The notes under the pieces: generated by a model | Told to the model about the DNA's origin: nothing | The model's database searches: none | Seen by the model: only the letters and a program-made list of their open reading frames with translations | Program-made: the position numbers and the translations under genes | Shown: one piece after another, positions 1-8,581 of the stretch | How positions within the stretch are numbered: the stretch's first letter is position 1 | Layout of the letters: each line of letters begins with the position of its first letter | Assembly (NCBI RefSeq): GCF_031458075.1 | Contig: NZ_JAVDXT010000004.1 | Coordinates: 372,001 to 436,000 of the forward strand | Length of the DNA stretch: 64,000 nucleotides | Source: Rhodoferax_B ferrireducens_A | GTDB taxonomy: Bacteria > Pseudomonadota > Gammaproteobacteria > Burkholderiales > Burkholderiaceae_C | Direction: 5' to 3'

Positions 1-383
1 CCGGCCAGCCAGCGGCCGCGCTGCAGCTTGACCACGGCGTACACCGCGGGCACGGCAATGGCCAGGGTGATCGCCACGCTGAGCACGGCCACGGCCAGTG
101 AATTCAACAGGTGCAGGTGCAGCGGGGCGATGTCGAACACCTTGCTCCAGTTGGCCAGCGTGGGGTGCAGCGGCAGGAACTGGCCGGACAGCACTTCGTC
201 CCGCGTCTTGAACGAGGTGGCGGCCAGAAAGGCGATGGGCAGCATGAAGAACACCAGCACCGCCGCCATTGCCGCCCACAGCCAGGCGCGCAGCGGCGGC
301 CTGGGGAAGCGCAGCTTGTGCAGGCGCAGCGGCAGATGCCATAGCGGCAGTGGCGAAGTGGGTGGGTTGGGCAGGTAGGACAT
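1..383 (-). CDS. Sugar ABC transporter permease, MalG/UgpE-like (partial)
   Basis: About 127 codons of an inner-membrane permease read from an ATG at 383 to the left window edge; the C-terminal part, where the EAA loop should lie, is missing. The visible part has a basic N-terminus, a first membrane helix around residues 34-55 (AAMAAVLVFFMLPIAF), the periplasmic motif SFKTRDEVLSG typical of MalG-type subunits, and the start of the transmembrane domain (NSLAVAVLSVAITLAIAVP). It lies 46 bases downstream of the MalF-like permease on the same strand, the usual order for carbohydrate ABC operons. The ATPase is probably further left. Substrate not determinable from this fragment. Confidence 0.85.
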   Translation of the reverse strand, partial: MSYLPNPPTSPLPLWHLPLRLHKLRFPRPPLRAWLWAAMAAVLVFFMLPIAFLAATSFKTRDEVLSGQFLPLHPTLANWSKVFDIAPLHLHLLNSLAVAVLSVAITLAIAVPAVYAVVKLQRGRWLA

Positions 384-429
384 GGGGGCTCCGGCAGCAG
401 GTGTCTGGTGTAGGCTGTCTGGGCCGGCT

Positions 430-1335
430 TCAGCCGGTGCGGCGTTCCACCCATTGCAGGGCTTTGAGGATCGGCCAGGTGACGGCGGCCACCGCCAGCG
501 AGAACACCAGGGTCTGGGCGGCAGCCGCTCCGATATTGAAGTTCTGCAGGCCAGTCTTCCAGACCTCGTAGCTGGCCAGCGTGGTGGCGCTGCCCGGGCC
601 GCCGGCGGTGAGGATGTAGACCAGGTCGAAGGTCTTGAGCGACATCACCACCCGCAGCAAAAAGATGCCCAGCAGCGCAGGGGCCAGCAGCGGCAGGGTG
701 ATCTTCAAGAAGGTGCCGCGCGGGCTGGCGCCGTCCAGCGCGGCGGCTTCAAAGACGTCGGCCGGCAGGGTTTGCAGGGCGGCAAAGCACAGAATTACCA
801 CGAAGGGCAGCCACTGCCAGGTATCGGCCAGCAGCACGGCCGGCAGGGCCCAGGTGTCCGAGCCCAGCAGCGACACCGGCTCGCTGATCCAGTCCAGGCG
901 CAGCAGCGTGCCGTTGACCAGGCCGCCCGCCGGCGCCAGCAGCAGCTTCCAGGCCACGCCCACCAGCACCGGCGGGGTCATCAGCGGCAGCAGCACCAGG
1001 CTGCGCACGAACTGGCCCTGGCGCAGCGCCTGTAGCAGCAGCGCGATGAGCAGGCCCAGGCTGAGTTGGATGAAGCTGGCCGGCAGGGCATACAGCACGG
1101 TGCGCAGCAGGGTCTGGGCAAACGTGCTGTCGCGCCACAGCGCCTGGAAGTTGGCTGCGCCGTTCCAGGCCGCCAGCGGCTGGCCCAGGCTGGAATGCGT
1201 GAAGGCCAGCGCCAGCGTGTACAGCGCGGGCACGATGGACACCACCAGCAGGCCGAAGCTGCCGGGGGTCAGCATCCACAGCGGCGCGCTGCGCGCCAGC
1301 CTTGGGCTCACCCGGTTCGGGCGCAGTGCGGCCAT
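430..1335 (-). CDS. Sugar ABC transporter permease, MalF/UgpA-like
   Basis: A 301-residue inner-membrane permease of the carbohydrate ABC family. Six hydrophobic helices are visible, the first around residues 23-45. The cytoplasmic EAA loop that docks the ATPase is clear near residues 192-210 (EAAALDGASPRGTFLKITLP). The length fits MalF/UgpA-type subunits without the large periplasmic loop of E. coli MalF. It starts 4 bases after the binding-protein stop codon and is followed by the MalG-like subunit, so the three genes form one operon. The family identity is firm. The sugar is unknown: UgpA-like glycerol-phosphate and multiple-sugar permeases look alike at this level. Confidence 0.9.
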   Translation of the reverse strand: MAALRPNRVSPRLARSAPLWMLTPGSFGLLVVSIVPALYTLALAFTHSSLGQPLAAWNGAANFQALWRDSTFAQTLLRTVLYALPASFIQLSLGLLIALLLQALRQGQFVRSLVLLPLMTPPVLVGVAWKLLLAPAGGLVNGTLLRLDWISEPVSLLGSDTWALPAVLLADTWQWLPFVVILCFAALQTLPADVFEAAALDGASPRGTFLKITLPLLAPALLGIFLLRVVMSLKTFDLVYILTAGGPGSATTLASYEVWKTGLQNFNIGAAAAQTLVFSLAVAAVTWPILKALQWVERRTG

Positions 1336-1339
1336 GGCT

Positions 1340-2707
1340 TCAGGCGCTCAGCAGCTGTTCCCAGCGGGCCTGGGCGGCGGCCAGCGCGTCGCGCGGCTTC
1401 TTCTTGCCGGACACGATCAAGGCCAGTTGCTCGGTCAGCGCGTCCATCAGCTGCGGGCTTTGGGCTTGCAGCGGCCAGGCCAGGGCACTGCCGATGGTGG
1501 CCTGGATTTCGGCCTGCAGCGCAGGTGCGGCCTTGCCATACACCGGGCTGTTGAGCACCGAGCTGCGGTTCGGGTCGATGCCGCTGCCGGGCAGCACGTC
1601 CTGCTTGAGCGACACATCCTTGCTGGTCGCCCATTTGATGAATTCCCAGGCCAGCTCGGTCTTCTTGGTGCCGGTGGTGATGCCCAGGCCGAAGCCGGCA
1701 TTCAGGGCGGCCCGCGGCGTGGTGTTTTTGCCGCCCACAGGCAAGGCCACCAGCGCCCATTTGTCGACGATCTGCGACGACTGCGGGTCTTGCGCGGTGA
1801 CGCCCAGGTCGGTCCAGAAGTCGATCATCGCGGCCTTGCCGGACAGAAAGGCCGGCAGCGCGTGTTCGAACGCGGTCTCAGCCGGGGTGGGCAGGGCGTA
1901 GGGCACGATGCGCAGCAGCTCTTCGGCGGCGGCGATGGCTTCCGGGCTGGTCAGCGCGGGCTTGCCGTCGGCAGTGAAGAAGCTGCCGCCAAAGCCGGCC
2001 AGCCGGTTGGCGTAGGACGAGCCCACGATCACCGGGATCTTGAAGCCCTGCACCGCGGCACCGTAGATGCCGTTGGCCGATTCTTTCTGGGTGATGAGCT
2101 TGGCAGCCTGGTAATAGTCTTCCCAGGTTTTGGGTGCGCTCAGCTGGTGGCGGGCGAAGATTTCTGTGTTGTAGAACAGCACGTGGGTGTCGCCGTCGTA
2201 GGGTAGGCCCCAGCGGCGGCCGTTGCGCAGGGTGTAGGTGTCGTACAGCGAGGGCAGGAAGTCGGCAGGCTCGATCTGCGCCTGGTCGCGTGCTATCCAG
2301 TCGGTCACGTCCACTACCACTTTGTCGGACACCAGCGCGCCCAGCGTATGGTAGAAATAATCGATCACATCGAACTGGTTGGCGCCCGACTGCACATCCA
2401 GCGTGGCCTGCGCATGCAGCTGGTCGTACGGCACGGGGGTGATGTTGATCTTGGCGCCGGTCAAGGCCTCGAAGTCTTTGGCCAGCAGCTTGCCGGCCAC
2501 GGCGTGGGGCTGGTTGAACAGCAGGTTCAGCGACTGGCCCGCATATTTTTTGCTGTCTGTGCTGGCAGCGGGGGCTGGTGCGGATGCGGCCGGTGCTGGC
2601 GCGGCGGGCTCTTTGCCGCAGGCGGCAAGCATGCCCGCTGCGCCCAAGGCGGAGGCCGTGCCCAGGAAGCGGCGGCGGTTGAAGGGGGACGCATCGAATG
2701 GAGTCAT
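1340..2707 (-). CDS. Extracellular sugar-binding protein (family 1), Tat-type lipoprotein
   Basis: A 455-residue periplasmic binding protein, first gene of the sugar ABC operon. The start at 2707 places a twin-arginine signal at the N-terminus (NRRRFLGTASALGAAG), followed by LAAC with the lipid-attachment Cys at about residue 30 and an Ala/Pro-rich linker. An upstream in-frame start would bury this signal, so it was rejected. The mature domain has family-1 features (binding-cleft segments such as GLPYDGDTHVLFYNTE and a C-terminal segment with PVYGKAAPALQAEI). It should deliver an oligosaccharide or polyol to the two permeases downstream. No ATPase or regulator of this system is inside the window. 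Confidence 0.88.
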   Translation of the reverse strand: MTPFDASPFNRRRFLGTASALGAAGMLAACGKEPAAPAPAASAPAPAASTDSKKYAGQSLNLLFNQPHAVAGKLLAKDFEALTGAKINITPVPYDQLHAQATLDVQSGANQFDVIDYFYHTLGALVSDKVVVDVTDWIARDQAQIEPADFLPSLYDTYTLRNGRRWGLPYDGDTHVLFYNTEIFARHQLSAPKTWEDYYQAAKLITQKESANGIYGAAVQGFKIPVIVGSSYANRLAGFGGSFFTADGKPALTSPEAIAAAEELLRIVPYALPTPAETAFEHALPAFLSGKAAMIDFWTDLGVTAQDPQSSQIVDKWALVALPVGGKNTTPRAALNAGFGLGITTGTKKTELAWEFIKWATSKDVSLKQDVLPGSGIDPNRSSVLNSPVYGKAAPALQAEIQATIGSALAWPLQAQSPQLMDALTEQLALIVSGKKKPRDALAAAQARWEQLLSA

Positions 2708-2911
2708 GGTGGTCTCGCTGTGTGGATGTTGATATGCCATCTGTATAGAAGCCGCGGTAAATTTGCGGTGCATTGCATATATGCGAATGGCATGCCAGTC
2801 CACTTTTCTTTATGAATCAAGGGTTTACGTATTCCTGGGTTCGGCGGTTTGCTGTGCCTGCAGCAGGTTGCGAACAGATTGCTGCCAAACAAGCAGCACG
2901 CCAAAGTCAAA

Positions 2912-2941
2912 GCGGGCCCACAGCTTTCGCTGTGGGCCCGC
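2912..2941 (-). terminator. Strong hairpin, probable terminator of the ssuD-sfnB transcript
   Basis: A perfect 13-bp inverted repeat (GCGGGCCCACAGC at 2912-2924 with its complement at 2929-2941) closes a 4-base loop. It lies 24 bases past the stop codon of the minus-strand sfnB-like gene. On the minus strand the stem is followed by TTTGACTTTGG, an imperfect T-rich tract; the plus-strand side has none. It also separates this operon from the promoter of the sugar ABC operon. Confidence 0.6.
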
Positions 2942-2965
2942 GGGGTCGGCAAGGGGATGGCTGGG

Positions 2966-4171
2966 TCAGGAATAGAAGCTGGGATGGGGAAGGGTATCGT
3001 TCAGCGCCCATTCGCCCAGCTCGCGCAGCTTGTAGTCCACCGGGTCGTGCAGGGTGTGCACGCGCAGATTGCGCCAGTAGCGGTCTAGCCGCAGTGCAGC
3101 CGTGGTGGCGCGCGCGCCGGTGACTTCGAACATCCTGTGCACCACGTCCAGGCTGGCGCGGGTGGTAGCCACCTTGGCGGCGGCCACGGCAATGGCGACG
3201 GCGCCGCGTTCGGCCTCGGTGAGCGCCGTGCCGCGGGCCCAGGCCTGGTCGAAGGCGGTGGCGGCGTTTTGCAGCAACAGGCGTGCGCCTTCGAGCGCCA
3301 GCCAGAAGTCGCCGTAATGGCCGAGGATGTACGGGTCTTGCTGGGCCGACGCCGCGCCGGAGGCCATCCACGGCCGGCCTTGCTGCAAAGTGAACTGGCG
3401 CGCTTCGGCCAGTGCGCCTTCGCCCAGGCCCTGGTAGATGTGGGCCAGGATCAGCTGTGCCAGCAGGGGGCGCAGGCAGGCATAGGGCGTAGACAGCGGG
3501 CCGGGGTCGGTCAGCAATTCGTCTGCAGCGACGGCCACCTGGTCGAAGACGACGCTGCCGCTGTCGGTTTGCCGCTGGCCCATATTGTCCCAGTCGTTCA
3601 GCACGCGGATGCCGGTGCGGGCGGTAGGCACCACGCTAATCAGCAGGCGGCCATGGACGTCCAGGGCCGAGGCCAGCAGCATGTCGGAGTCGCTGGCGCC
3701 CGAGCAAAAGCTTTTGCGGCCGGTGAAGGTGTAGCTGCCATCGGCCTGCTGCAGTGCATGGGTGGATTTGTCCAGCGGGTTCAGTGCATTGCCCCAGAAC
3801 CAGCGCTGCGCCAGCGTTTGCTCTATCCAGGGCTGCCACTGTGCGGGGCGGCCAAACAGTTGCGTGGTGGCCAGCAACAGGTGGTGGAAGGCGAATAAAT
3901 GGGCCAGCGCGCTGTCGACCTGCGCAAAGCTGCGCACTACCTCCAGCGTCTGCTGCCAGTTGGCGCCCAGGCCACCGAGTGCGGTGGGCACGCTCAGGCC
4001 CAGCAGGCCGCTGGCGCGGATGGCATCGCGCTCGGCCTTGGCGGTGCCGCCGCGCTGGTCGCGGGCCACGGCGGTGGCGGCCAGCGCCTGGGTGACGGAT
4101 TGCACGCTGTCCTGCCAAGGCAGGCGGGCCTCACCCTCGCCTTTTCCCGTCTCCGACTGAAAATGCTTCAT
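2966..4171 (-). CDS. SfnB-family sulfur acquisition oxidoreductase (acyl-CoA dehydrogenase fold)
   Basis: A 401-residue flavoenzyme of the acyl-CoA dehydrogenase superfamily, closest in character to SfnB/SfnC and DszC-like proteins that act on organic sulfur compounds. Seen: an N-terminal helical domain with the segment LGGLGANWQQTLEVV, a flavin-binding middle domain (GQRQTDSGSVVFDQV), and a C-terminal helical bundle ending in SFYS. The start at 4171 overlaps the ssuD stop codon by 4 bases (ATGA), giving translational coupling; a longer in-frame reading upstream only mirrors ssuD. A second copy with the same motifs and the same SFYS end lies at 5617-6840. It probably uses reduced flavin to oxygenate a sulfone, sulfonate or related compound during sulfate starvation. 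Exact substrate unknown. Confidence 0.82.
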   Translation of the reverse strand: MKHFQSETGKGEGEARLPWQDSVQSVTQALAATAVARDQRGGTAKAERDAIRASGLLGLSVPTALGGLGANWQQTLEVVRSFAQVDSALAHLFAFHHLLLATTQLFGRPAQWQPWIEQTLAQRWFWGNALNPLDKSTHALQQADGSYTFTGRKSFCSGASDSDMLLASALDVHGRLLISVVPTARTGIRVLNDWDNMGQRQTDSGSVVFDQVAVAADELLTDPGPLSTPYACLRPLLAQLILAHIYQGLGEGALAEARQFTLQQGRPWMASGAASAQQDPYILGHYGDFWLALEGARLLLQNAATAFDQAWARGTALTEAERGAVAIAVAAAKVATTRASLDVVHRMFEVTGARATTAALRLDRYWRNLRVHTLHDPVDYKLRELGEWALNDTLPHPSFYS

Positions 4172-5340
4172 GCGGCGGTCTCCTCGCGCACGGCAGCATG
4201 CGGTGCGCGGGCGGCCGGGGGCACGATGTCGTTGGCAATCACCTCGCCAAACGGGCCGGTGATGTTGGCCGTGCCGGGCGGACGGGTGTTCTCCAGCGGC
4301 AGCAGCGGGAACAGCAACTCGGCCACGCGGTAGGCCTCTTCCAGATGCGGGTAACCCGAGAAAATGAAGGTATCGACGCCTAACGCCGCGTACTCCTGGA
4401 TGCGGGCGGCCACCTCTTGCGGATTGCCGACCAGGGCCGTGCCGGCACCGCCGCGCACCAGGCCGACACCGGCCCACAGGTTGGGCGATACCTCCAGCTT
4501 GTCGCGCCGCCCGCCGTGCAGCGCGGCCATGCGCTGCTGGCCCACCGAGTCGAAGCGCGAGAAGGCTTTTTGCGCAGCCGCAATCGTGTCGTCGGTGACG
4601 AAGGAGATCAGCTCGTCGGCCGCACGCCAGGCCGCGTCGCTGGTCTCGCGCACGATCACATGCAGCCGGATGCCGAAGCGCAGCGTGCGCCCGTGCACGG
4701 CGGCGGCGGCACGGGCCTTGGCGATCTTGTCGGCCACATCGGCCGGCGGCTCGCCCCAGGTGAGGTACACGTCCACCTGCTCACCGGCCAGGGCAATTGC
4801 CGCGTCGGACGAGCCACCAAACCACAGCGGTGGATACGGCTTTTGCACCGGGGGGTACAGGGTCTTGGCGTTCTCCACGCGCAGGTGCTTGCCGCTGAAG
4901 TTGACGGTTTCGCCAGCGGCCACACCGCGCCAGATGCGCAGGAATTCATCGGTGACTTCGTAGCGCTCGGCATGGGTCAGAAAGCTGCCGTCGCCGTGCT
5001 GTTCATCCGGGTCGCCGCCAGTCACCACGTTGATGAGCAGGCGCCCGTTGGAGAAACGGTCTAGCGTGGCAGTCTGGCGTGCCGACACGGTGGGCGAGAT
5101 GATGCCGGGGCGGATCGCCACCAGGAACTTGAGCCGCTCGGTCCACGCGGCCAGGGACGACGCGACCACCCAGGAGTCTTCACAGGACCGGCCGGTGGGG
5201 ATCAAGACGCCTTCATAGCCCAGCTCGTCGGCCGCCTGCGCCACCTGCCGCAGATAGTGGTGGCTGACGGTGCGCGCACCGCGCGAAGTGCCCAGGTAGC
5301 GGCTGTCGCCGTGCGTGGGAAGAAACCAGAAAATCTGCAT
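4168..5340 (-). CDS. ssuD: FMNH2-dependent alkanesulfonate monooxygenase
   Basis: A 390-residue luciferase-fold monooxygenase that releases sulfite from alkanesulfonates using FMNH2 supplied by a separate reductase. From memory it aligns along its whole length with E. coli SsuD (381 residues): the N-terminus MQIFWFLPTHGD, then GVLIPTGRSCEDSW, VTGGDPDEQHGDG, YLTWGEPP, FGIRLHVIVRET, DSVGQQRMAALH and the C-terminal SGYPHLEEAYRV. The start at 5340 matches the family N-terminus; an in-frame start 45 bases upstream was not chosen. It is first in a two-gene operon with an sfnB-like gene. No ssuE reductase or SsuABC transporter is adjacent, so those must be elsewhere. Confidence 0.93.
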   Translation of the reverse strand: MQIFWFLPTHGDSRYLGTSRGARTVSHHYLRQVAQAADELGYEGVLIPTGRSCEDSWVVASSLAAWTERLKFLVAIRPGIISPTVSARQTATLDRFSNGRLLINVVTGGDPDEQHGDGSFLTHAERYEVTDEFLRIWRGVAAGETVNFSGKHLRVENAKTLYPPVQKPYPPLWFGGSSDAAIALAGEQVDVYLTWGEPPADVADKIAKARAAAAVHGRTLRFGIRLHVIVRETSDAAWRAADELISFVTDDTIAAAQKAFSRFDSVGQQRMAALHGGRRDKLEVSPNLWAGVGLVRGGAGTALVGNPQEVAARIQEYAALGVDTFIFSGYPHLEEAYRVAELLFPLLPLENTRPPGTANITGPFGEVIANDIVPPAARAPHAAVREETAA

Positions 5341-5616
5341 GGCGGGCCTTTGTAGAGATGTCGCTAACGTAGAAGCTAATGCCATGGATCAGCAGTAAGC
5401 ATGCCAGTGCGGCATCCCCTTGGTGGCGTGGCCGCTGCCGTGTTTTTCTGCTGCTACAGCAGCAGTCCATCACCAGCATTGCTGGCATTTACGCAGCGGG
5501 AAGGCCTGGTTGCTGCTACAGACGCATTTCACCTATGCATATCTGAATTGCGTGCTTGGTCTTCGGCCTGAAACCCGCAGAATCTGCTGGATACGCAGCA
5601 ACCCAAGGTTTCACAC
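5341..5616. promoter_or_regulatory. Divergent promoter region of the two sulfur operons
   Basis: This 276-base gap separates ssuD-sfnB (minus) from the second sfnB and the sfnR-like gene (plus), so it must carry both promoters. Two inverted repeats are visible: ATGCC-5-GGCAT at 5401-5415 and CTGCTG-6-CAGCAG at 5449-5466. Either could bind a regulator, for example a CysB/Cbl-type protein. I found no convincing sigma-54 -24/-12 element (TGGCAC-N5-TTGC). Confidence 0.4.
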
Positions 5617-6840
5617 GTGAGTACTGTTTGGATGGAAGCCACCCCGCCTGTTCTGGATGCCGATGCAGCTGCTGCGCAGCCAGCATCGCTGCAGCAAGTT
5701 GCCCAGCAGCTGGCAGCCGTTTTCGCTGCCACGGCCGCGGAGCGGGACGAACGTGGCGGCACGCCCAAGGCCGAGCGCGATGCCTTGCGCAGCAGCGGCC
5801 TGCTGGCCTTGAGCATTCCGGTCGAGTTCGGCGGCATGGGGGCCAGCTGGCGCGAGACCCTGGACGTGGTGCGGCTGTTGGCCCAGGCCGATAGTTCGCT
5901 GGCCCATGTGTTCGGCTTCCACCATCTGATGCTGGCCACCGTGCGCCTGTTCGCCCAGCCGCAGCAGTGGCAGCCCTGGTTTGAGCAGACCGCGCGCCGG
6001 CGCTGGTTCTGGGGCAATGCGCTGAATCCGCTGGACGACAGAACCCTGTCCAGCGTGCACGGCCCCTGGCGCGAGTTCACCGGGCAGAAGAGTTTTTGCT
6101 CGGGTGCGTTGGACTCCGAAATGCTGATCGCCTCGGCCCGTGAAGCCGATACCGGGGCTTTGCTGGTTGCGGCGCTGCCTACCGGTCGCTCGGGCATTTC
6201 GGTATCGCCCGACTGGAACAATATGGGCCAGCGCCAGACCGACAGTGGCAGTGTGACTTTTGAAAAAGTGCGTGTGGAGCACCACGAGCTGCTGGTCGAT
6301 CCCGGGCCCTTGTCTACACCGTTTGCCTGTCTGCGGCCCCTGGTGTCGCAGCTGGTGCTGGCCAATGTCTACCTGGGGATTGCCGAAGCGGCCTTCAACG
6401 ACGCCCGCTACTACACCTTGCATGAAGCCCGACCCTGGCACGCCGCCAAGGTGGCGCAGATGACAGACGACCCCTATGTGCTGGGCCACTACGGCGACTT
6501 CTGGGTGGGGCTGGAGGGTGTACGCGTGCTGGCCGACCGCGCAGCCGAGCGTCTGGATGCCGCCTGGCTGCGGGGTGCGGCTTTGACCGAAAAAGAACGC
6601 GGCGAGACGGCGCTGGCAGTCGCCACAGCCAAGGTAGCCGCCACCCACACCGGGCTGGACATCTGTACCCGGATGTTCGATGTGGCGGGAGCGCGCGCCA
6701 CCCACGGTGGTCTGCGGTTGGACCGCCACTGGCGCAATCTGCGCACCCATAGCCTGCACGACCCGGTGGCCTACAAGCTGCGCGAGATTGGCGAGTGGGC
6801 GTTGAAACAGCAATATCCCGTACCGAGCTTTTACTCATGA
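5617..6840 (+). CDS. SfnB-family sulfur acquisition oxidoreductase, second copy
   Basis: A 407-residue paralogue of the protein at 2966-4171. It shares the order and spacing of motifs: ERDERGGTPKAERDA, FGGMGASWRETLDVV, WFWGNALNPLD, NMGQRQTDSGSVTFEKV, and the C-terminal PSFYS. The GTG at 5617 gives the full family N-terminus; an ATG at 5632 is the alternative start. It belongs to the acyl-CoA dehydrogenase-like flavin monooxygenases used for sulfur scavenging. The following sigma-54 activator starts inside its stop codon (ATGA), so the two are coupled. In pseudomonads SfnR controls dimethylsulfone use; this copy may belong to that route while the other belongs with ssuD. Confidence 0.83.
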   Translation: MSTVWMEATPPVLDADAAAAQPASLQQVAQQLAAVFAATAAERDERGGTPKAERDALRSSGLLALSIPVEFGGMGASWRETLDVVRLLAQADSSLAHVFGFHHLMLATVRLFAQPQQWQPWFEQTARRRWFWGNALNPLDDRTLSSVHGPWREFTGQKSFCSGALDSEMLIASAREADTGALLVAALPTGRSGISVSPDWNNMGQRQTDSGSVTFEKVRVEHHELLVDPGPLSTPFACLRPLVSQLVLANVYLGIAEAAFNDARYYTLHEARPWHAAKVAQMTDDPYVLGHYGDFWVGLEGVRVLADRAAERLDAAWLRGAALTEKERGETALAVATAKVAATHTGLDICTRMFDVAGARATHGGLRLDRHWRNLRTHSLHDPVAYKLREIGEWALKQQYPVPSFYS

Positions 6841-7958
6841 ACATACAGTCCAGCTACCTGCACACACCGGACGTCTTCGAGCCCGCAGACCGGCTCTGGG
6901 AGCCGCCGCAACTGCTGACCTTGCCCGACCCGCGCAAGCTGACCACCTCCATCCGCGCGACCGCCCAGGTATTTGAAGACCCGCGCTCGGTGGCCTTGCT
7001 GGAGCGCATCCGCATGGTGGCGCCCAGCGATGCCAGTGTGCTGATCATCGGCGAGACCGGTACTGGCAAAGAGCTGATTGCCCGCCATGTGCACGACCTG
7101 AGCCAGCGCCGCAGCCGCCCGTTCGTAGCGGTGAACTGCGGGGCTTTTTCCGAGACCCTGGTGGAGAGTGAATTGTTTGGCCACGAAAAAGGCGCGTTTA
7201 CCGGCGCCTTTGCGGCCAAGACCGGCTGGTTTGAAGCGGCCAATGGCGGCACCCTGTTTCTGGATGAGATTGGGGACTTGCCGCTGTCCATCCAGGTCAA
7301 GCTGCTGCGGGTGCTGCAGGAGCGGGAAGTGGTGCGTCTCGGCTCGCGCAAGAGCGTGCCCATCGACGTGCGCGTGGTAGCGGCCACCAATGTGCGGCTG
7401 CAGGACGCGGTGGCCGCCGGCCATTTCCGCGAAGACCTGTTCTATCGCTTGCATGTGGTGCAACTGGCCCTGCCCACGCTGCGCGATAGGCCCGGCGACA
7501 TCCTGCCGCTGGCACGCCATTTCATCGAGGAATACCGCGGTCGGCTGGGCTATGGCCCGGTGCGGCTGGATGCGCAGGCCGAGCGCAAGCTGGGCGAACA
7601 CAGCTGGCCCGGCAATATCCGCGAGCTGGAAAACGTGATCCACCATGCGCTGCTGATCTGCCAGCACGGTGTTTTGGGTGCGGACGATCTGCATCTATCG
7701 TCGATGCAGATCCAGCGTCGTCCTGCAGAGAGCGAAGCGCCCCAGGGTACGCCCCAGCAGGCGCTGGAGGCGGCGCTGCACGGCCTGTTCAACGAATCCC
7801 ATGACGACCTGTTCGAACAGATCGAAGACACCGTGATGCGTGCGGCATTCGAGTTTTGCCACCGCAACCAGGTGCAGGCCGCCAAGCTGTTGGGTATCAG
7901 CCGCAACATCTTGCGCGCGCGCCTGATCAAAAGCCGGGAGATCTCCGCGCTGAAGTAG
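6837..7958 (+). CDS. sfnR: Sigma-54-dependent activator, SfnR-like
   Basis: A 373-residue enhancer-binding protein with no receiver or GAF sensor in front: the AAA+ domain starts near residue 45. Walker A is GETGTGKE (72-79), the sigma-54 contact loop GAFTGA is at 119-124 and Walker B FLDEIGD at 141-147. An arginine-finger region (FREDLFYRLHVV) and a Fis-type helix-turn-helix at the C-terminus (AAKLLGISRNILRARL) complete the protein. This short architecture matches SfnR of Pseudomonas putida, whose activity depends on its expression level, controlled by sulfur status. The start at 6837 overlaps the sfnB stop by 4 bases. The last 32 bases overlap the convergent phosphatase gene. The symbol rests on architecture plus neighbours. 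Confidence 0.8.
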   Translation: MNIQSSYLHTPDVFEPADRLWEPPQLLTLPDPRKLTTSIRATAQVFEDPRSVALLERIRMVAPSDASVLIIGETGTGKELIARHVHDLSQRRSRPFVAVNCGAFSETLVESELFGHEKGAFTGAFAAKTGWFEAANGGTLFLDEIGDLPLSIQVKLLRVLQEREVVRLGSRKSVPIDVRVVAATNVRLQDAVAAGHFREDLFYRLHVVQLALPTLRDRPGDILPLARHFIEEYRGRLGYGPVRLDAQAERKLGEHSWPGNIRELENVIHHALLICQHGVLGADDLHLSSMQIQRRPAESEAPQGTPQQALEAALHGLFNESHDDLFEQIEDTVMRAAFEFCHRNQVQAAKLLGISRNILRARLIKSREISALK

Positions 7959-8433
7959 CCAGCTGGCGCTGCACATACTTGAGCAGGCCGTCGCATGCGT
8001 CCTCCACCAGGTCCAGCACGTCCTCAAAACCGCGGTCACCACCGTAGTAGGGGTCTGGCACGACGGGGCTGTCGTGGCGCTCACAGAACTCGGTCAAGCG
8101 CCGGATCTTGGCGTGGTGGCGGGATGGGCTTTCGCTTTGTGCCAAGGCCAGGTTGTCCCAGTCCATCACCAGGATCAGGTCGTGGGCTTCAAAGTCCGCG
8201 TCCAGTATTTGGCGGGCCCGTAGGTGGGACAGGTCGTAGCCGCGCCGGGATGCATGTGCTTGGGAACGGGTGTCCGGCGGGCTGTTCGGATGGTAGTTAT
8301 GGGTGCCCGCAGAATCCACCTGGATCTGCTGGCCCAGGCCGAGCGCGGCTACCTTGTGCAGAAACACGCCGTGGGCGGTCGGGCTGCGGCAGATGTTGCC
8401 CATGCAGACAAACAGAACAGAGAAGGTTTTCAT
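7927..8433 (-). CDS. Low-molecular-weight protein tyrosine phosphatase
   Basis: A 168-residue cytoplasmic phosphatase of the low-molecular-weight family. The phosphate-binding loop C-X5-R is at residues 10-16 (CMGNICR), followed by SPTA. The general-acid Asp lies in the motif VPDPYYGG near residue 126. Length is normal (about 150-170). It could dephosphorylate tyrosine or arginine on proteins, or belong to an exopolysaccharide system, but no kinase or capsule genes are nearby. It is convergent with the sfnR-like gene, overlapping its end by 32 bases, and divergent from the LexA-boxed small gene. Confidence 0.9.
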   Translation of the reverse strand: MKTFSVLFVCMGNICRSPTAHGVFLHKVAALGLGQQIQVDSAGTHNYHPNSPPDTRSQAHASRRGYDLSHLRARQILDADFEAHDLILVMDWDNLALAQSESPSRHHAKIRRLTEFCERHDSPVVPDPYYGGDRGFEDVLDLVEDACDGLLKYVQRQLATSARRSPGF

Positions 8434-8530
8434 CGTCCAATCGTGTGAGGTGTGCGGAAGTGGTGGTGCGGATCATGCTGGAACCCACGGTATCAGAAGT
8501 CGCTCGCACAGGTGTGTGTACGGGGTTTAA

Positions 8531-8550
8531 TGCTGTATATTAATACAGTA
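8531..8550 (+). promoter_or_regulatory. LexA (SOS) box upstream of a small unknown gene
   Basis: TGCTGTATATTAATACAGTA matches the E. coli-type SOS box (TACTGTATATATATACAGTA) closely: CTGT at 8533-8536 and ACAG at 8545-8548 with exactly 8 A/T bases between. It ends 31 bases before the ATG at 8582 and lies about 100 bases upstream of the divergent phosphatase gene. The AT-rich core could also hold the -10 element, which would let LexA block the promoter directly. Confidence 0.75.
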
Positions 8551-8581
8551 TTTTGTCAATATCCGCATGGAAGGAACCCGT

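Noticed and set aside
4172..4477. N-terminal extension of the sfnB-like gene
   Set aside because: The added residues mirror ssuD in another frame; the ATG at 4171 with the ATGA overlap gives the family N-terminus.
8512..8566. Phosphatase gene as a second LexA target
   Set aside because: The box is about 100 bases from its start codon on the far side; the small gene is the closer and better-placed target.
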